Assembly (NCBI GenBank): GCA_030646655.1
Contig: JAUSLB010000022.1
Span: 1 to 6,090, forward strand
Direction: 5' to 3'
Origin: Deltaproteobacteria bacterium
Lineage (GTDB): Bacteria > Desulfobacterota > GWC2-55-46
DNA length: 6,090 bases
Part shown: positions 1 through 4,790 of the stretch, in pieces
How positions within the stretch are numbered: the first letter of the stretch is position 1
How the letters are laid out: every line of letters starts with the position of its first letter
Position numbers and translations under genes: made by a program
The notes under the pieces: model-generated
Told to the model about the DNA's origin: nothing
Seen by the model: the letters and a program-made list of their open reading frames with translations, nothing else
Databases searched by the model: none

Positions 1-16
1 TATAGGAATTGGATAA

Positions 17-45
17 GCGGGACTTTCCGGTCCCGCCGAATTTTT
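17..45 (+). terminator. Possible rho-independent terminator of a gene left of the window
   Basis: A perfect 7-bp stem (GCGGGAC at 17-23, GTCCCGC at 30-36) with a 6-base loop is followed, after CGAA, by a five-T run at 41-45. This fits a modest intrinsic terminator read on the plus strand. No coding sequence runs into it inside the window, so the gene it would serve must lie to the left. It could equally be part of the repeat that fills 17-237, because a diverged copy of the same hairpin sequence occurs at 211-233. Confidence 0.4.
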
Positions 46-192
46 ATAAAAATCCCGGCATGGAAAATCTTCTCGCTCAAATTCTTTTTGCGCCCTGTGT
101 TTGCTTTGGGCATAGGGCTTGGCTCCCTGCGTCCTCCTTCCTCCTCGCTCGCCCCCTAAGGTCGCTGCACCCTATGCCCTTTGGAATTTTCT

Positions 193-232
193 GAATAATA
201 AAAGAAGCCAGCCGGGATTTTCCCAGTCCCGC
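193..232 (-). terminator. Weak candidate terminator after the DJ-1 family gene
   Basis: Read on the minus strand, directly after the stop codon of the DJ-1 gene, CGGGA and TCCCG arms (213-217 and 227-231) form a 5-bp stem. It is followed a little downstream by TTCTTTTATTATT. The stem is short and the gap to the T-rich run is long, so this is only a weak intrinsic terminator candidate. The hairpin also resembles the one at 17-37 and may be repeat-derived. Confidence 0.27.
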
Positions 233-781
233 CTAAATCCTCGCCAGCACCCCTTTATTAACCTCCCTCACCTTCTCCTTCCCGAAGAGCGCCTCAACGA
301 GCTTGAAGGCGAACTCCATGGCTGTGCCCGGCCCCTGGCTCGTAATGAGGTTACCGTCGGCCACGACCCTATCTTCCGAGACCCGCTCATTTTTTAACTC
401 ATCCCTTACCGCCGGGTGGCTCGTGATTTTTCTGCCTTCTATCGCCCCTATCGCCGAAAGGACGATAGGGGCCGCGCATATCGCCGTTATAAGCCCCTTT
501 TTCTTAATCAGCCCCTCTACGGCCTTTTTTACCCGCATATCCTTCTTAAGGTTCTGCGCCCCTACAGCCCCGCCGGGTAAGACTATCATGTCGAAATCCG
601 TCCCTTCAACCTCTTCCATGAGTTTGTCCGTAAGCACCTTTACGCGGCTCCTTCCCTCGATAGGGCCCTCTATAGTCCCGGCTACCGTCACCTCGGCCCC
701 GGCCCTCCTCAGGATATCTACCACAGTCAGCGCCTCGATCTCCTCGAACCCAGGCGCGAGCGGCACAAGAACCTTTTTCAT
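233..781 (-). CDS. DJ-1/PfpI (ThiJ/YajL-like) family protein
   Basis: This 182-residue cytoplasmic protein has the full single-domain DJ-1/YajL architecture. Visible family marks are the N-terminal strand and GFEEIEA (residues 11-17, with E16 matching the glutamate that pairs with the reactive cysteine), LPGG at 68-71, the nucleophile elbow AICAAP with C102 (equivalent to human DJ-1 C106), ITSHP with H122, and ITSQGPGTAMEFA near the C-terminus. Family members are reported as protein and metabolite repair or glyoxalase-like enzymes and as redox-responsive chaperones; the exact reaction here is unknown. The start at 781 is chosen because AAAGGAGG lies 4 bases upstream (786-793). The in-frame ATG at 823 sits inside the predicted -10 box, so it cannot be on that transcript. 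The gene diverges from the DUF255 gene and appears to be transcribed alone. An unusual perfect hairpin lies within the gene at 444-472. Family assignment is secure, function is not. Confidence 0.93.
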   Translation of the reverse strand: MKKVLVPLAPGFEEIEALTVVDILRRAGAEVTVAGTIEGPIEGRSRVKVLTDKLMEEVEGTDFDMIVLPGGAVGAQNLKKDMRVKKAVEGLIKKKGLITAICAAPIVLSAIGAIEGRKITSHPAVRDELKNERVSEDRVVADGNLITSQGPGTAMEFAFKLVEALFGKEKVREVNKGVLARI

Positions 782-818
782 ACAGCCTCCTTTAGGCATA
801 CTCCCCCAAATATACTGG

Positions 819-846
819 ATCATACAGCCGTTTTAAGCCTTGTCAA
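819..846 (-). promoter_or_regulatory. Sigma70-type promoter for the DJ-1 family gene
   Basis: On the minus strand a consensus -35 box TTGACA (841-846) is separated by 16 bases from TATGAT (819-824), a five-of-six match to the -10 box. Transcription would start near 811-813, giving a leader of about 30 bases that contains the AAAGGAGG ribosome site. This arrangement rules out the longer reading frame that begins at 823. It is the best promoter match in the window. Confidence 0.75.
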
Positions 847-864
847 AAAATTATTCACGCTAAC

Positions 865-892
865 TTGCGCCTCCGCGATTTTGGGTTAAGAT
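865..892 (+). promoter_or_regulatory. Weak candidate promoter for the DUF255 gene
   Basis: TTGCGC (865-870) and TAAGAT (887-892), 16 bases apart, are the nearest sigma70-like boxes ahead of the start at 925. Both are poor matches. The surrounding string GTTAAGATTA (885-894) recurs exactly upstream of the microprotein genes at 2870-2879, and in both places CAGG follows three bases later. That may hint at a shared promoter or binding site. Transcription would diverge from that of the DJ-1 gene. Confidence 0.25.
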
Positions 893-924
893 TAAACAGG
901 AACACAACCATAAGGAGAACACCC

Positions 925-2733
925 ATGTCAAGAGGAGGATTGCACTTCACAAACCGCCTCAAGGGGGAGAAGAGCCCCTATCTCCAGCAGCACGCCTTTA
1001 ACCCGGTTGACTGGTATCCGTGGTCAGAGGAGGCCTTAAGGCGCGCCAGGGAGGAGGATAAGCCCATAATACTTAGCATCGGGTACTCCACCTGCCACTG
1101 GTGCCATGTGATGGAGAGGGAGTCCTTCGAGGACCACGAGGTGGCTAAGATAATGAACGAGAACTTCATCAATATAAAAGTCGACAGGGAGGAGCGCCCG
1201 GACCTCGACAGCCTTTATATGAAGGCCGTTCAGGCGATGACAGGGCACGCGGGCTGGCCCCTTACTGTCTTCACGACCCCGGAAGGGGTGCCGTTCTACG
1301 GAGGGTCATACTTCCCGCCGGACGACAGCTACGGCCTGCCTTCCTTTAAGAAGGTCCTCATAGCCGTAAGCCTCGCCTACAAGAAGAATAAAAAACAGAT
1401 AAGCGCCGTCACAAACGATGTGGAGCAGGTTTTAAAGCAGAGGTCGGTAATCTCGCCTGTCGAGCTTAAGGCAGACATATCGGATATCGCATTCGACGCT
1501 GCAAGGCTATTCTTCGACCCGGTTAGCGGCGGCTTCGGGAGGGGCACTAAGTTCCCGCACTCGATGTTCCTTAAGTTCCTCCTTAAATTTCATAGGAGGA
1601 CGGGGCGGAACGAGGCGCTGGAGATCTTAAAAAAGACCCTCTCAAGCATGGCGGCGGGCGGGATATACGACCATATCGGCGGGGGCTTCCACAGATACTC
1701 TGTCGATGAGCGCTGGGATATCCCCCACTTCGAGAAGATGCTCTACGACAGCGCCCTCCTCTCGGAGCTGTATACGCTGGGGTTCGAGAAGACCGGGATA
1801 GAGTTTTATAAGGACGCCGCGCTGGAGACCTTGGGCTACATGCTAAGGGACTTAAGGGCCGGGGGCGGGGGGTTCTACTCGGCGCAGGACGCTGATGTCA
1901 AGGGCGAGGAGGGGGCATATTACCTCTGGGACTATGGCGAGATAAAATCCGCCCTTGGACAGGATGCGGACAAATTAATCGATTATTTCTCAGTTACCGA
2001 AGAGGGCAACTACGAAGGCAGGAACATGCTCAGGATAAACCCGAGGAGAAAAGGCCCGGAGACGCCTGTAAGCCCTGAGATGGAAAGATTGAAGGCAGAG
2101 CTCTTAAAGATAAGGCAGAACAGGACGCCCCCTGACACTGACCGCAAGGTAATCACGGCATGGAACGGACTTGCCATCATAGCGCTCTGCCGGGCTGGGG
2201 AGGCATTTAAGAGGAACGACCTTATCTGGGAGGCCAAGAGGTGCGCGGAGTTCCTCCTTAGCGCGAACAGGGACGATACCGGGAGGGTGTTACGGTATTA
2301 CCTCGGCGGGAAGACCGATGTGAAGGGCGCCCTTGAGGACTACGGGCTCCTCGGCAGCGCCCTCTTCTCGATATTCGAGGCTACTGGGGAAGGGCGCTGG
2401 CTCGATGAGGCAAAGAGGGTGACGGACGGCATGATAGGGCTGTTCTACGACGAATCGAACAACCTTTTCTTCGATACGGGAAAGGATCAGGAAAAGCTCT
2501 TCGTAAGGGAGAGGGACCTTTTCGATAACGATATACCTTCGGGAAATTCGGCAGCCGCGGGACTGCTCCTTAAGGCCTCGAGGCTCGCCGATAACAGGCG
2601 CTACAGGGAGCTCTCAGAGGGGATAATCCGCTCGGTAGAGGGCATCACCGATGAGCCGCTTTCTTACGGGAATTTCCTGTGCGTCCTTGAGTCTTTCTTA
2701 AGCGAAATAGCGCCGGCCGGAAGAGCGCACTGA
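925..2733 (+). CDS. Thioredoxin-domain DUF255 protein (YyaL/SPATA20 family), shortened C-terminus
   Basis: This 602-residue protein belongs to the DUF255 family, which joins an N-terminal thioredoxin-like fold to an (alpha/alpha)6-barrel resembling glycosidases and N-acylglucosamine epimerases. The thioredoxin part (about residues 5-165) shows the signature [18 protein letters not shown], the CxxC-type motif STCHWCHVM (C57, C60), VDREERPD (86-93) and GWPLTVF. The barrel part shows [17 protein letters not shown] (245-261), [15 protein letters not shown] (319-324), TAWNGL (411-416) and DIPSGNS (536-542). No signal peptide is evident, so it is probably cytoplasmic. Its biochemical role is not established. 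The start at 925 has AAGGAG at 912-917, 7 bases upstream; the earlier in-frame ATG at 865 lacks a ribosome site and encodes a non-family leader. From memory, homologues usually have about 680 residues, with a last domain containing a VVIVG-like strand and a terminal Cys-containing segment. That portion is missing here, and the frame ends with a clean TGA. Confidence 0.92.
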   Translation: MSRGGLHFTNRLKGEKSPYLQQHAFNPVDWYPWSEEALRRAREEDKPIILSIGYSTCHWCHVMERESFEDHEVAKIMNENFINIKVDREERPDLDSLYMKAVQAMTGHAGWPLTVFTTPEGVPFYGGSYFPPDDSYGLPSFKKVLIAVSLAYKKNKKQISAVTNDVEQVLKQRSVISPVELKADISDIAFDAARLFFDPVSGGFGRGTKFPHSMFLKFLLKFHRRTGRNEALEILKKTLSSMAAGGIYDHIGGGFHRYSVDERWDIPHFEKMLYDSALLSELYTLGFEKTGIEFYKDAALETLGYMLRDLRAGGGGFYSAQDADVKGEEGAYYLWDYGEIKSALGQDADKLIDYFSVTEEGNYEGRNMLRINPRRKGPETPVSPEMERLKAELLKIRQNRTPPDTDRKVITAWNGLAIIALCRAGEAFKRNDLIWEAKRCAEFLLSANRDDTGRVLRYYLGGKTDVKGALEDYGLLGSALFSIFEATGEGRWLDEAKRVTDGMIGLFYDESNNLFFDTGKDQEKLFVRERDLFDNDIPSGNSAAAGLLLKASRLADNRRYRELSEGIIRSVEGITDEPLSYGNFLCVLESFLSEIAPAGRAH

Positions 2734-2782
2734 AATAAGCAGGGTTTACGCTTCTCCTCTTTGGACTGATGGCGCTCCAACC

Positions 2783-2799
2783 TGACAGATGTCATTTTT
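2783..2799 (+). terminator. Very weak candidate terminator after the DUF255 gene
   Basis: TGAC (2783-2786) and GTCA (2791-2794) enclose a 4-base loop, and five Ts follow. A 4-bp, AT-containing stem is weak for intrinsic termination, so transcripts of the DUF255 gene may read through into the microprotein genes. The rest of the 198-base gap is pyrimidine-rich between about 2795 and 2850 and holds no gene that I can support. Confidence 0.2.
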
Positions 2800-2860
2800 A
2801 ACCCCTTTATTTTATTCACCTTTTTCCCCTTCTCTCTAACCTCCCTTAATCTGACGGTAG

Positions 2861-2866
2861 TATAAT
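2861..2866 (+). promoter_or_regulatory. Candidate -10 box for the microprotein unit
   Basis: TATAAT at 2861-2866 is a perfect -10 hexamer. No good -35 box lies 16-18 bases upstream, in the pyrimidine-rich run. An alternative pair is CTGACG (2851-2856) with TAAGAT (2872-2877), 15 bases apart, within GTTAAGATTA, a 10-base string also found upstream of the DUF255 gene. Either would give a leader of roughly 45-60 bases before the ATG at 2932. Confidence 0.4.
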
Positions 2867-2931
2867 GGAGTTAAGATTAGGGCAGGTTATATAAAACGAA
2901 GCTAAACGGTTTTAATTAAGGAGGTAGAAAG

Positions 2932-3039
2932 ATGGATAGAGAAAAAAAGATAGCAAACAGGATATATATCGGCGTAGCCGTATTCTTGACTACGGTGATG
3001 CTCGCAGGGGCGGCTTTACTGCAGACCCCCGGCTACTAA
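2932..3039 (+). CDS. Predicted single-span membrane microprotein, copy 1 of a tandem pair
   Basis: A 35-residue peptide, unrecognised as any family. It starts with a charged segment MDREKKIANR, followed by a hydrophobic stretch of about 20 residues (11-30, IYIGVAV...GAALL) and a short QTPGY tail. The positive charge before the span suggests an N-inside, C-outside single-span membrane protein; an uncleaved signal-anchor reading is equally possible. AAGGAGGT at 2918-2925 stands 6 bases before the ATG. The main evidence that it is real is its neighbour 22 bases downstream: 20 of the first 30 residues are identical, and 11 of those 20 positions use different synonymous codons. That is what selection on the peptide would leave. 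A perfect terminator closes the two-gene unit. The function is unknown; small subunits or regulators of membrane complexes often look like this, but nothing here names a partner. Confidence 0.75.
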   Translation: MDREKKIANRIYIGVAVFLTTVMLAGAALLQTPGY

Positions 3040-3061
3040 CAGGTCTATTTAAGGAGGTAAA

Positions 3062-3181
3062 ATGGACAGGGAAAGAAAGATAGCAAACGCGATATACATA
3101 GACATAACAGCCCTTTTAACCACAGCCATGCTTGCTGGCGCGGTAATCTTGCCGCACTTGCCTTCAAGCTTCTTCGCGTAA
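3062..3181 (+). CDS. Predicted single-span membrane microprotein, copy 2 of a tandem pair
   Basis: A 39-residue paralogue of the preceding microprotein. Shared blocks are MDRE(K/R)KIAN, IYI, LTT and MLAGA at the same residue numbers (1-9, 11-13, 19-21, 23-27). The hydrophobic span runs from about residue 11 to 30, with one acidic residue (D14) near its start where copy 1 has glycine. The tail differs: PHLPSSFFA instead of QTPGY. AAGGAGGT at 3051-3058 lies just ahead of the ATG, nearly the same leader as copy 1 (TTAAGGAGGTA in both), so the duplication included the ribosome site. The stop is followed by an intrinsic terminator. The 22-base gap and lack of a separate promoter argue for co-transcription with copy 1. 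Divergence in the tail and at D14 may mean that the two copies are not interchangeable, for example as a hetero-oligomer. The function is unknown. Confidence 0.75.
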   Translation: MDRERKIANAIYIDITALLTTAMLAGAVILPHLPSSFFA

Positions 3182-3193
3182 GCTTTAAAAGAG

Positions 3194-3228
3194 AAGGGAG
3201 GGAGGCTATCGCCTCCCTCCCTTTTTTT
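3194..3228 (+). terminator. Strong rho-independent terminator of the microprotein unit
   Basis: GGGAGGGAGGC (3196-3206) and GCCTCCCTCCC (3211-3221) form a perfect 11-bp GC-rich stem with a TATC loop, followed by seven Ts (3222-3228). Preceding As can pair with the first Ts. It begins 14 bases after the stop of the second microprotein, so the pair appears to be a deliberately bounded transcription unit. Confidence 0.92.
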
Positions 3229-3256
3229 CTGCGGAATATGTATAAAGATTTTGGAG

Positions 3257-3284
3257 TAGCAGGCTGTTGAAAAACAGCCTGCTA
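3257..3284. repeat. Perfect 12-bp hairpin, head-to-head element ends
   Basis: TAGCAGGCTGTT (3257-3268) and AACAGCCTGCTA (3273-3284) are perfect complements around a GAAA loop. The left arm plus loop is the terminal sequence of the repeat family, and the right arm is its mirror. The structure therefore looks like two element ends with the interior removed. No T-run follows it on the plus strand, so it is not a classical terminator. Confidence 0.8.
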
Positions 3285-3313
3285 AGGCAATCCCCATAGT
3301 GTGGGGATTGCCT
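3285..3313. repeat. Perfect 12-bp hairpin abutting the previous one
   Basis: AGGCAATCCCCA (3285-3296) and TGGGGATTGCCT (3302-3313) pair perfectly around the loop TAGTG. It starts at the base immediately after the preceding hairpin, so two perfect 12-bp stems stand back to back with no spacer. Its sequence is unrelated to the element termini. Confidence 0.85.
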
Positions 3314-3319
3314 CTGGAC

Positions 3320-3350
3320 GCTCGCCGGCTCACGAAGTGACAAGGCGAGC
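3320..3350. repeat. Third hairpin of the element, with internal loop
   Basis: GCTCGCC (3320-3326) pairs with GGCGAGC (3344-3350). Inside, after a 3-by-3 internal loop, TCAC (3330-3333) pairs with GTGA (3337-3340) around GAA. A related long-range pair is CCTGGAC (3377-3383) with GTCCAGG (3422-3428). Together with the two hairpins to the left, these give the element a strongly folded single-strand form. Confidence 0.6.
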
Positions 3351-3470
3351 TATATAAATGAAAGATTCCTTGCCAGCCTGGACGAACTGCCATTCACTCC
3401 GGCCGAATCGTTGTTGAAAAAGTCCAGGACGGGGTTTTTCAACATCCTGGTAGAGAGTTCCTGAAGTATG

Positions 3471-4694
3471 CTACGCCCTCGACAACTCCAGATTATCCTC
3501 CTCAATAGCCGACCTTAACCTTTCGAGTATGCCCGGTATGGCTGATATCACCCTGTTCCAGTTGGGTATAAGGGACGCGCCCAAGGGGTTTTCCATTATC
3601 GTCTTCGCGGCGCTCGTAATCGCGTTCGTGAAGGCGTCAACCGTCATCGCCTCCTCGTGCCTGTCGAACTTAAGCCCGTTTATGGCCGCGTCCCCCTCGT
3701 ACCTCATTATCGTATCCTCGGCAAGCTTCAGATAAGTCGCCACAAGGGACTTAAAGAACGCCTCGGAAAAGACCATCCCCTCCGAGGCGAGCGTCCTGAA
3801 GAGCGTCTTGGCTATATCTATGCTCATCTTCATAAGCCCTGTAGAGGGGTCTTCTGCGGATAAGTCCTGATGCTTGTGCTCGTAGTTCTCCGAAATATCT
3901 ACCTGACAGATCCTTTTTGCCGAGTAATTCCTGTATACCTCGCTTAAGACCCCGACCTCAAGCCCCCAGTCCCACGGGATGCGGTTGACCCTGGCGAGGT
4001 CTATTACCATGCTGAACTCCCCTGACAGCGGGTACCTGAAACTATCGATGAACTCAAGGAAAGGTTGTCCGCCGACCATCTTCTGCAGGGCGCGGACTAT
4101 CGGCGTGAGGAAGAGCCTTGTGACCCTGCCGTGGAGCTTATCAGTAACCCTCGCGTAATAGCCTTTGCAAAACACATAGTCAAGCGTAGGGCTCGCCGCC
4201 GGGTAGCATAATCTCCCCAATAGGTCGAGGTCGTAGTTTATGATATCGCAGTCGTGGAGGGCTATTATGCGGGACTTGCCGCTGGCGAGCACATACCCGT
4301 AGGATGTCCAGGCGGACCTTCCCTTTCCGTCTTGGCCCGCGCTCACGCCGCTCTCATCAAGGGTCTTATATATCTCCCGCAGCCTCCTGCCCTGTGTGTG
4401 TATTATCATCACCTCGTGCGGCAGGGCGGACATTATCTCCCTTACATGGCGGAACTCCTCATCGGTTGCCGGGCCGAGCGCGAGGACCACCTCCCTTATG
4501 AACCTCGCCCCCTTAAGCTTGTCGATTATCCCTCCCATCGCCTCGCTTACAACATCAGGATAGAGCGCCGGCAGGATTAGCGCTACGGGCCTTAGCCTGC
4601 AGTAGAGCTCGAGCTCGGCCATCATCTTCTCTGTCTTGGGCCTGCCGAGCCTGTGAAGGGTCGTGACCATCGCCGGATGGTAGAAATCCGCCAT
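3471..4694 (-). CDS. Glucosyl-3-phosphoglycerate synthase-like glycosyltransferase (GpgS/GT81 type)
   Basis: A 407-residue GT-A fold enzyme resembling GpgS, which transfers glucose from an NDP-glucose to 3-phosphoglycerate in the first step of glucosylglycerate synthesis. Visible marks are the metal-binding DxD in ALHDCDI (D148, D150), GRVTRLFLTPIVRAL (about 189-203), the PLSGEFSM loop (222-229) matching the PL-GEYA motif of GpgS, WGLEVGVLSEVY (243-254) matching its GYGVEIGLL motif, and YEHKHQDLS (271-279), whose histidines align with the metal-ligand histidine. About 130 residues follow this, more than in the mycobacterial enzyme as I remember it. No membrane span is seen, so it should be cytoplasmic. 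ATG at 4694 is chosen over the in-frame one at 4715 because GGAGG (4699-4703) lies just ahead and inside the longer frame. It lies 96 bases downstream of the MscS gene on the same strand. No phosphatase partner is in the window. The donor and acceptor are inferred, and a mannosyl or other alpha-glycosyl reaction is possible. Confidence 0.8.
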   Translation of the reverse strand: MADFYHPAMVTTLHRLGRPKTEKMMAELELYCRLRPVALILPALYPDVVSEAMGGIIDKLKGARFIREVVLALGPATDEEFRHVREIMSALPHEVMIIHTQGRRLREIYKTLDESGVSAGQDGKGRSAWTSYGYVLASGKSRIIALHDCDIINYDLDLLGRLCYPAASPTLDYVFCKGYYARVTDKLHGRVTRLFLTPIVRALQKMVGGQPFLEFIDSFRYPLSGEFSMVIDLARVNRIPWDWGLEVGVLSEVYRNYSAKRICQVDISENYEHKHQDLSAEDPSTGLMKMSIDIAKTLFRTLASEGMVFSEAFFKSLVATYLKLAEDTIMRYEGDAAINGLKFDRHEEAMTVDAFTNAITSAAKTIMENPLGASLIPNWNRVISAIPGILERLRSAIEEDNLELSRA

Positions 4695-4730
4695 AGTTCC
4701 TCCGTTTCGCAGCATCTGCCGGATGTTTAA

Positions 4731-4759
4731 AGGGTAATTGAGAGACGGCGGGCTGTCAA
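4731..4759 (-). promoter_or_regulatory. Candidate promoter ahead of the GpgS-like gene
   Basis: On the minus strand a perfect TTGACA (4754-4759) stands 17 bases from TACCCT (4731-4736), which keeps only the TA and final T of the -10 consensus. If active, it lets the glycosyltransferase gene be transcribed apart from the MscS gene, with a leader of about 30 bases. The -35 box lies in a 5-bp hairpin (GGCTG and CAGCC, 4751-4765) that has no T-run, so termination there is unlikely. Confidence 0.4.
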
Positions 4760-4790
4760 GCAGCCACGGGAAAGGCGGGGAATAGAAGGC

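Larger units (their letters stand above)
17..237. repeat. Gene-free repeat region with nested inverted repeats
   Basis: I see no credible gene in 1-232. The stretch holds a perfect 10-bp inverted repeat (GGGCATAGGG at 108-117, CCCTATGCCC at 170-179) separated by 52 bases that are strongly pyrimidine-rich. Further out is a shorter matching pair, GAAAAT at 63-68 and ATTTTC at 186-191. The whole is flanked by two diverged copies of a hairpin motif, at 17-37 and 211-233, sharing the pattern CGGGA-TTTCC-GTCCCGCC. A dispersed palindromic element in the intergenic space explains this best. No transposase is present. Seeing the same unit elsewhere in the genome would settle it. Confidence 0.4.
3257..3452. 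mobile_element. MITE-like palindromic element, copy A
   Basis: The ends are an 18-base inverted repeat: TAGCAGGCTGTTGAAAAA at 3257-3274 and, on the other strand, TACCAGGATGTTGAAAAA (3435-3452), matching at 16 of 18 positions. The left end matches the left end of the element at 5907-6033 at 17 of 18 positions. The interior encodes no transposase and is a chain of hairpins, so this is a non-autonomous or decayed element, possibly a composite of several insertions. A further inverted repeat of 10 bp (3412-3421 with 3435-3444) lies inside the right end and looks like a collapsed copy of the same unit. No clear target duplication is visible; short GAG or TA repeats at the edges are ambiguous. The glycosyltransferase gene ends only 18 bases to the right. 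Confidence 0.5.

Noticed and set aside
782..823. A 14-residue longer N-terminus for the DJ-1 protein
   Set aside because: The upstream ATG lies inside the -10 box, and the extra residues do not belong to the fold; the start at 781 has AAAGGAGG.
303..836. A 177-codon plus-strand frame opposite the DJ-1 gene
   Set aside because: It is the antisense shadow of a clear DJ-1 family gene and has low-complexity Ser/Ala/Pro-rich content.
865..924. A 20-residue longer N-terminus for the DUF255 protein
   Set aside because: It has no ribosome site, while the ATG at 925 follows AAGGAG at 7 bases and begins the conserved family sequence within a few residues.
3049..3393. A 114-codon minus-strand reading frame across the microproteins, terminator and hairpins
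   Set aside because: It runs through the terminator and repeat hairpins, has no good ribosome site, is antisense to the better-supported microprotein pair, and resembles no family.
3412..3444. A rho-independent terminator for the GpgS-like gene
   Set aside because: The Ts lie within the stem arm rather than after it, so the minus-strand RNA has no U-tract following the hairpin.
3257..3452. A CRISPR array or attachment site at the clustered repeats
   Set aside because: The repeats are inverted and differ in sequence; there are no regularly spaced direct repeats, no cas genes, no integrase and no tRNA.
4254..4580. A plus-strand frame opposite the GpgS-like gene
   Set aside because: It is an antisense shadow with no recognisable domain, and the minus-strand gene is well supported.
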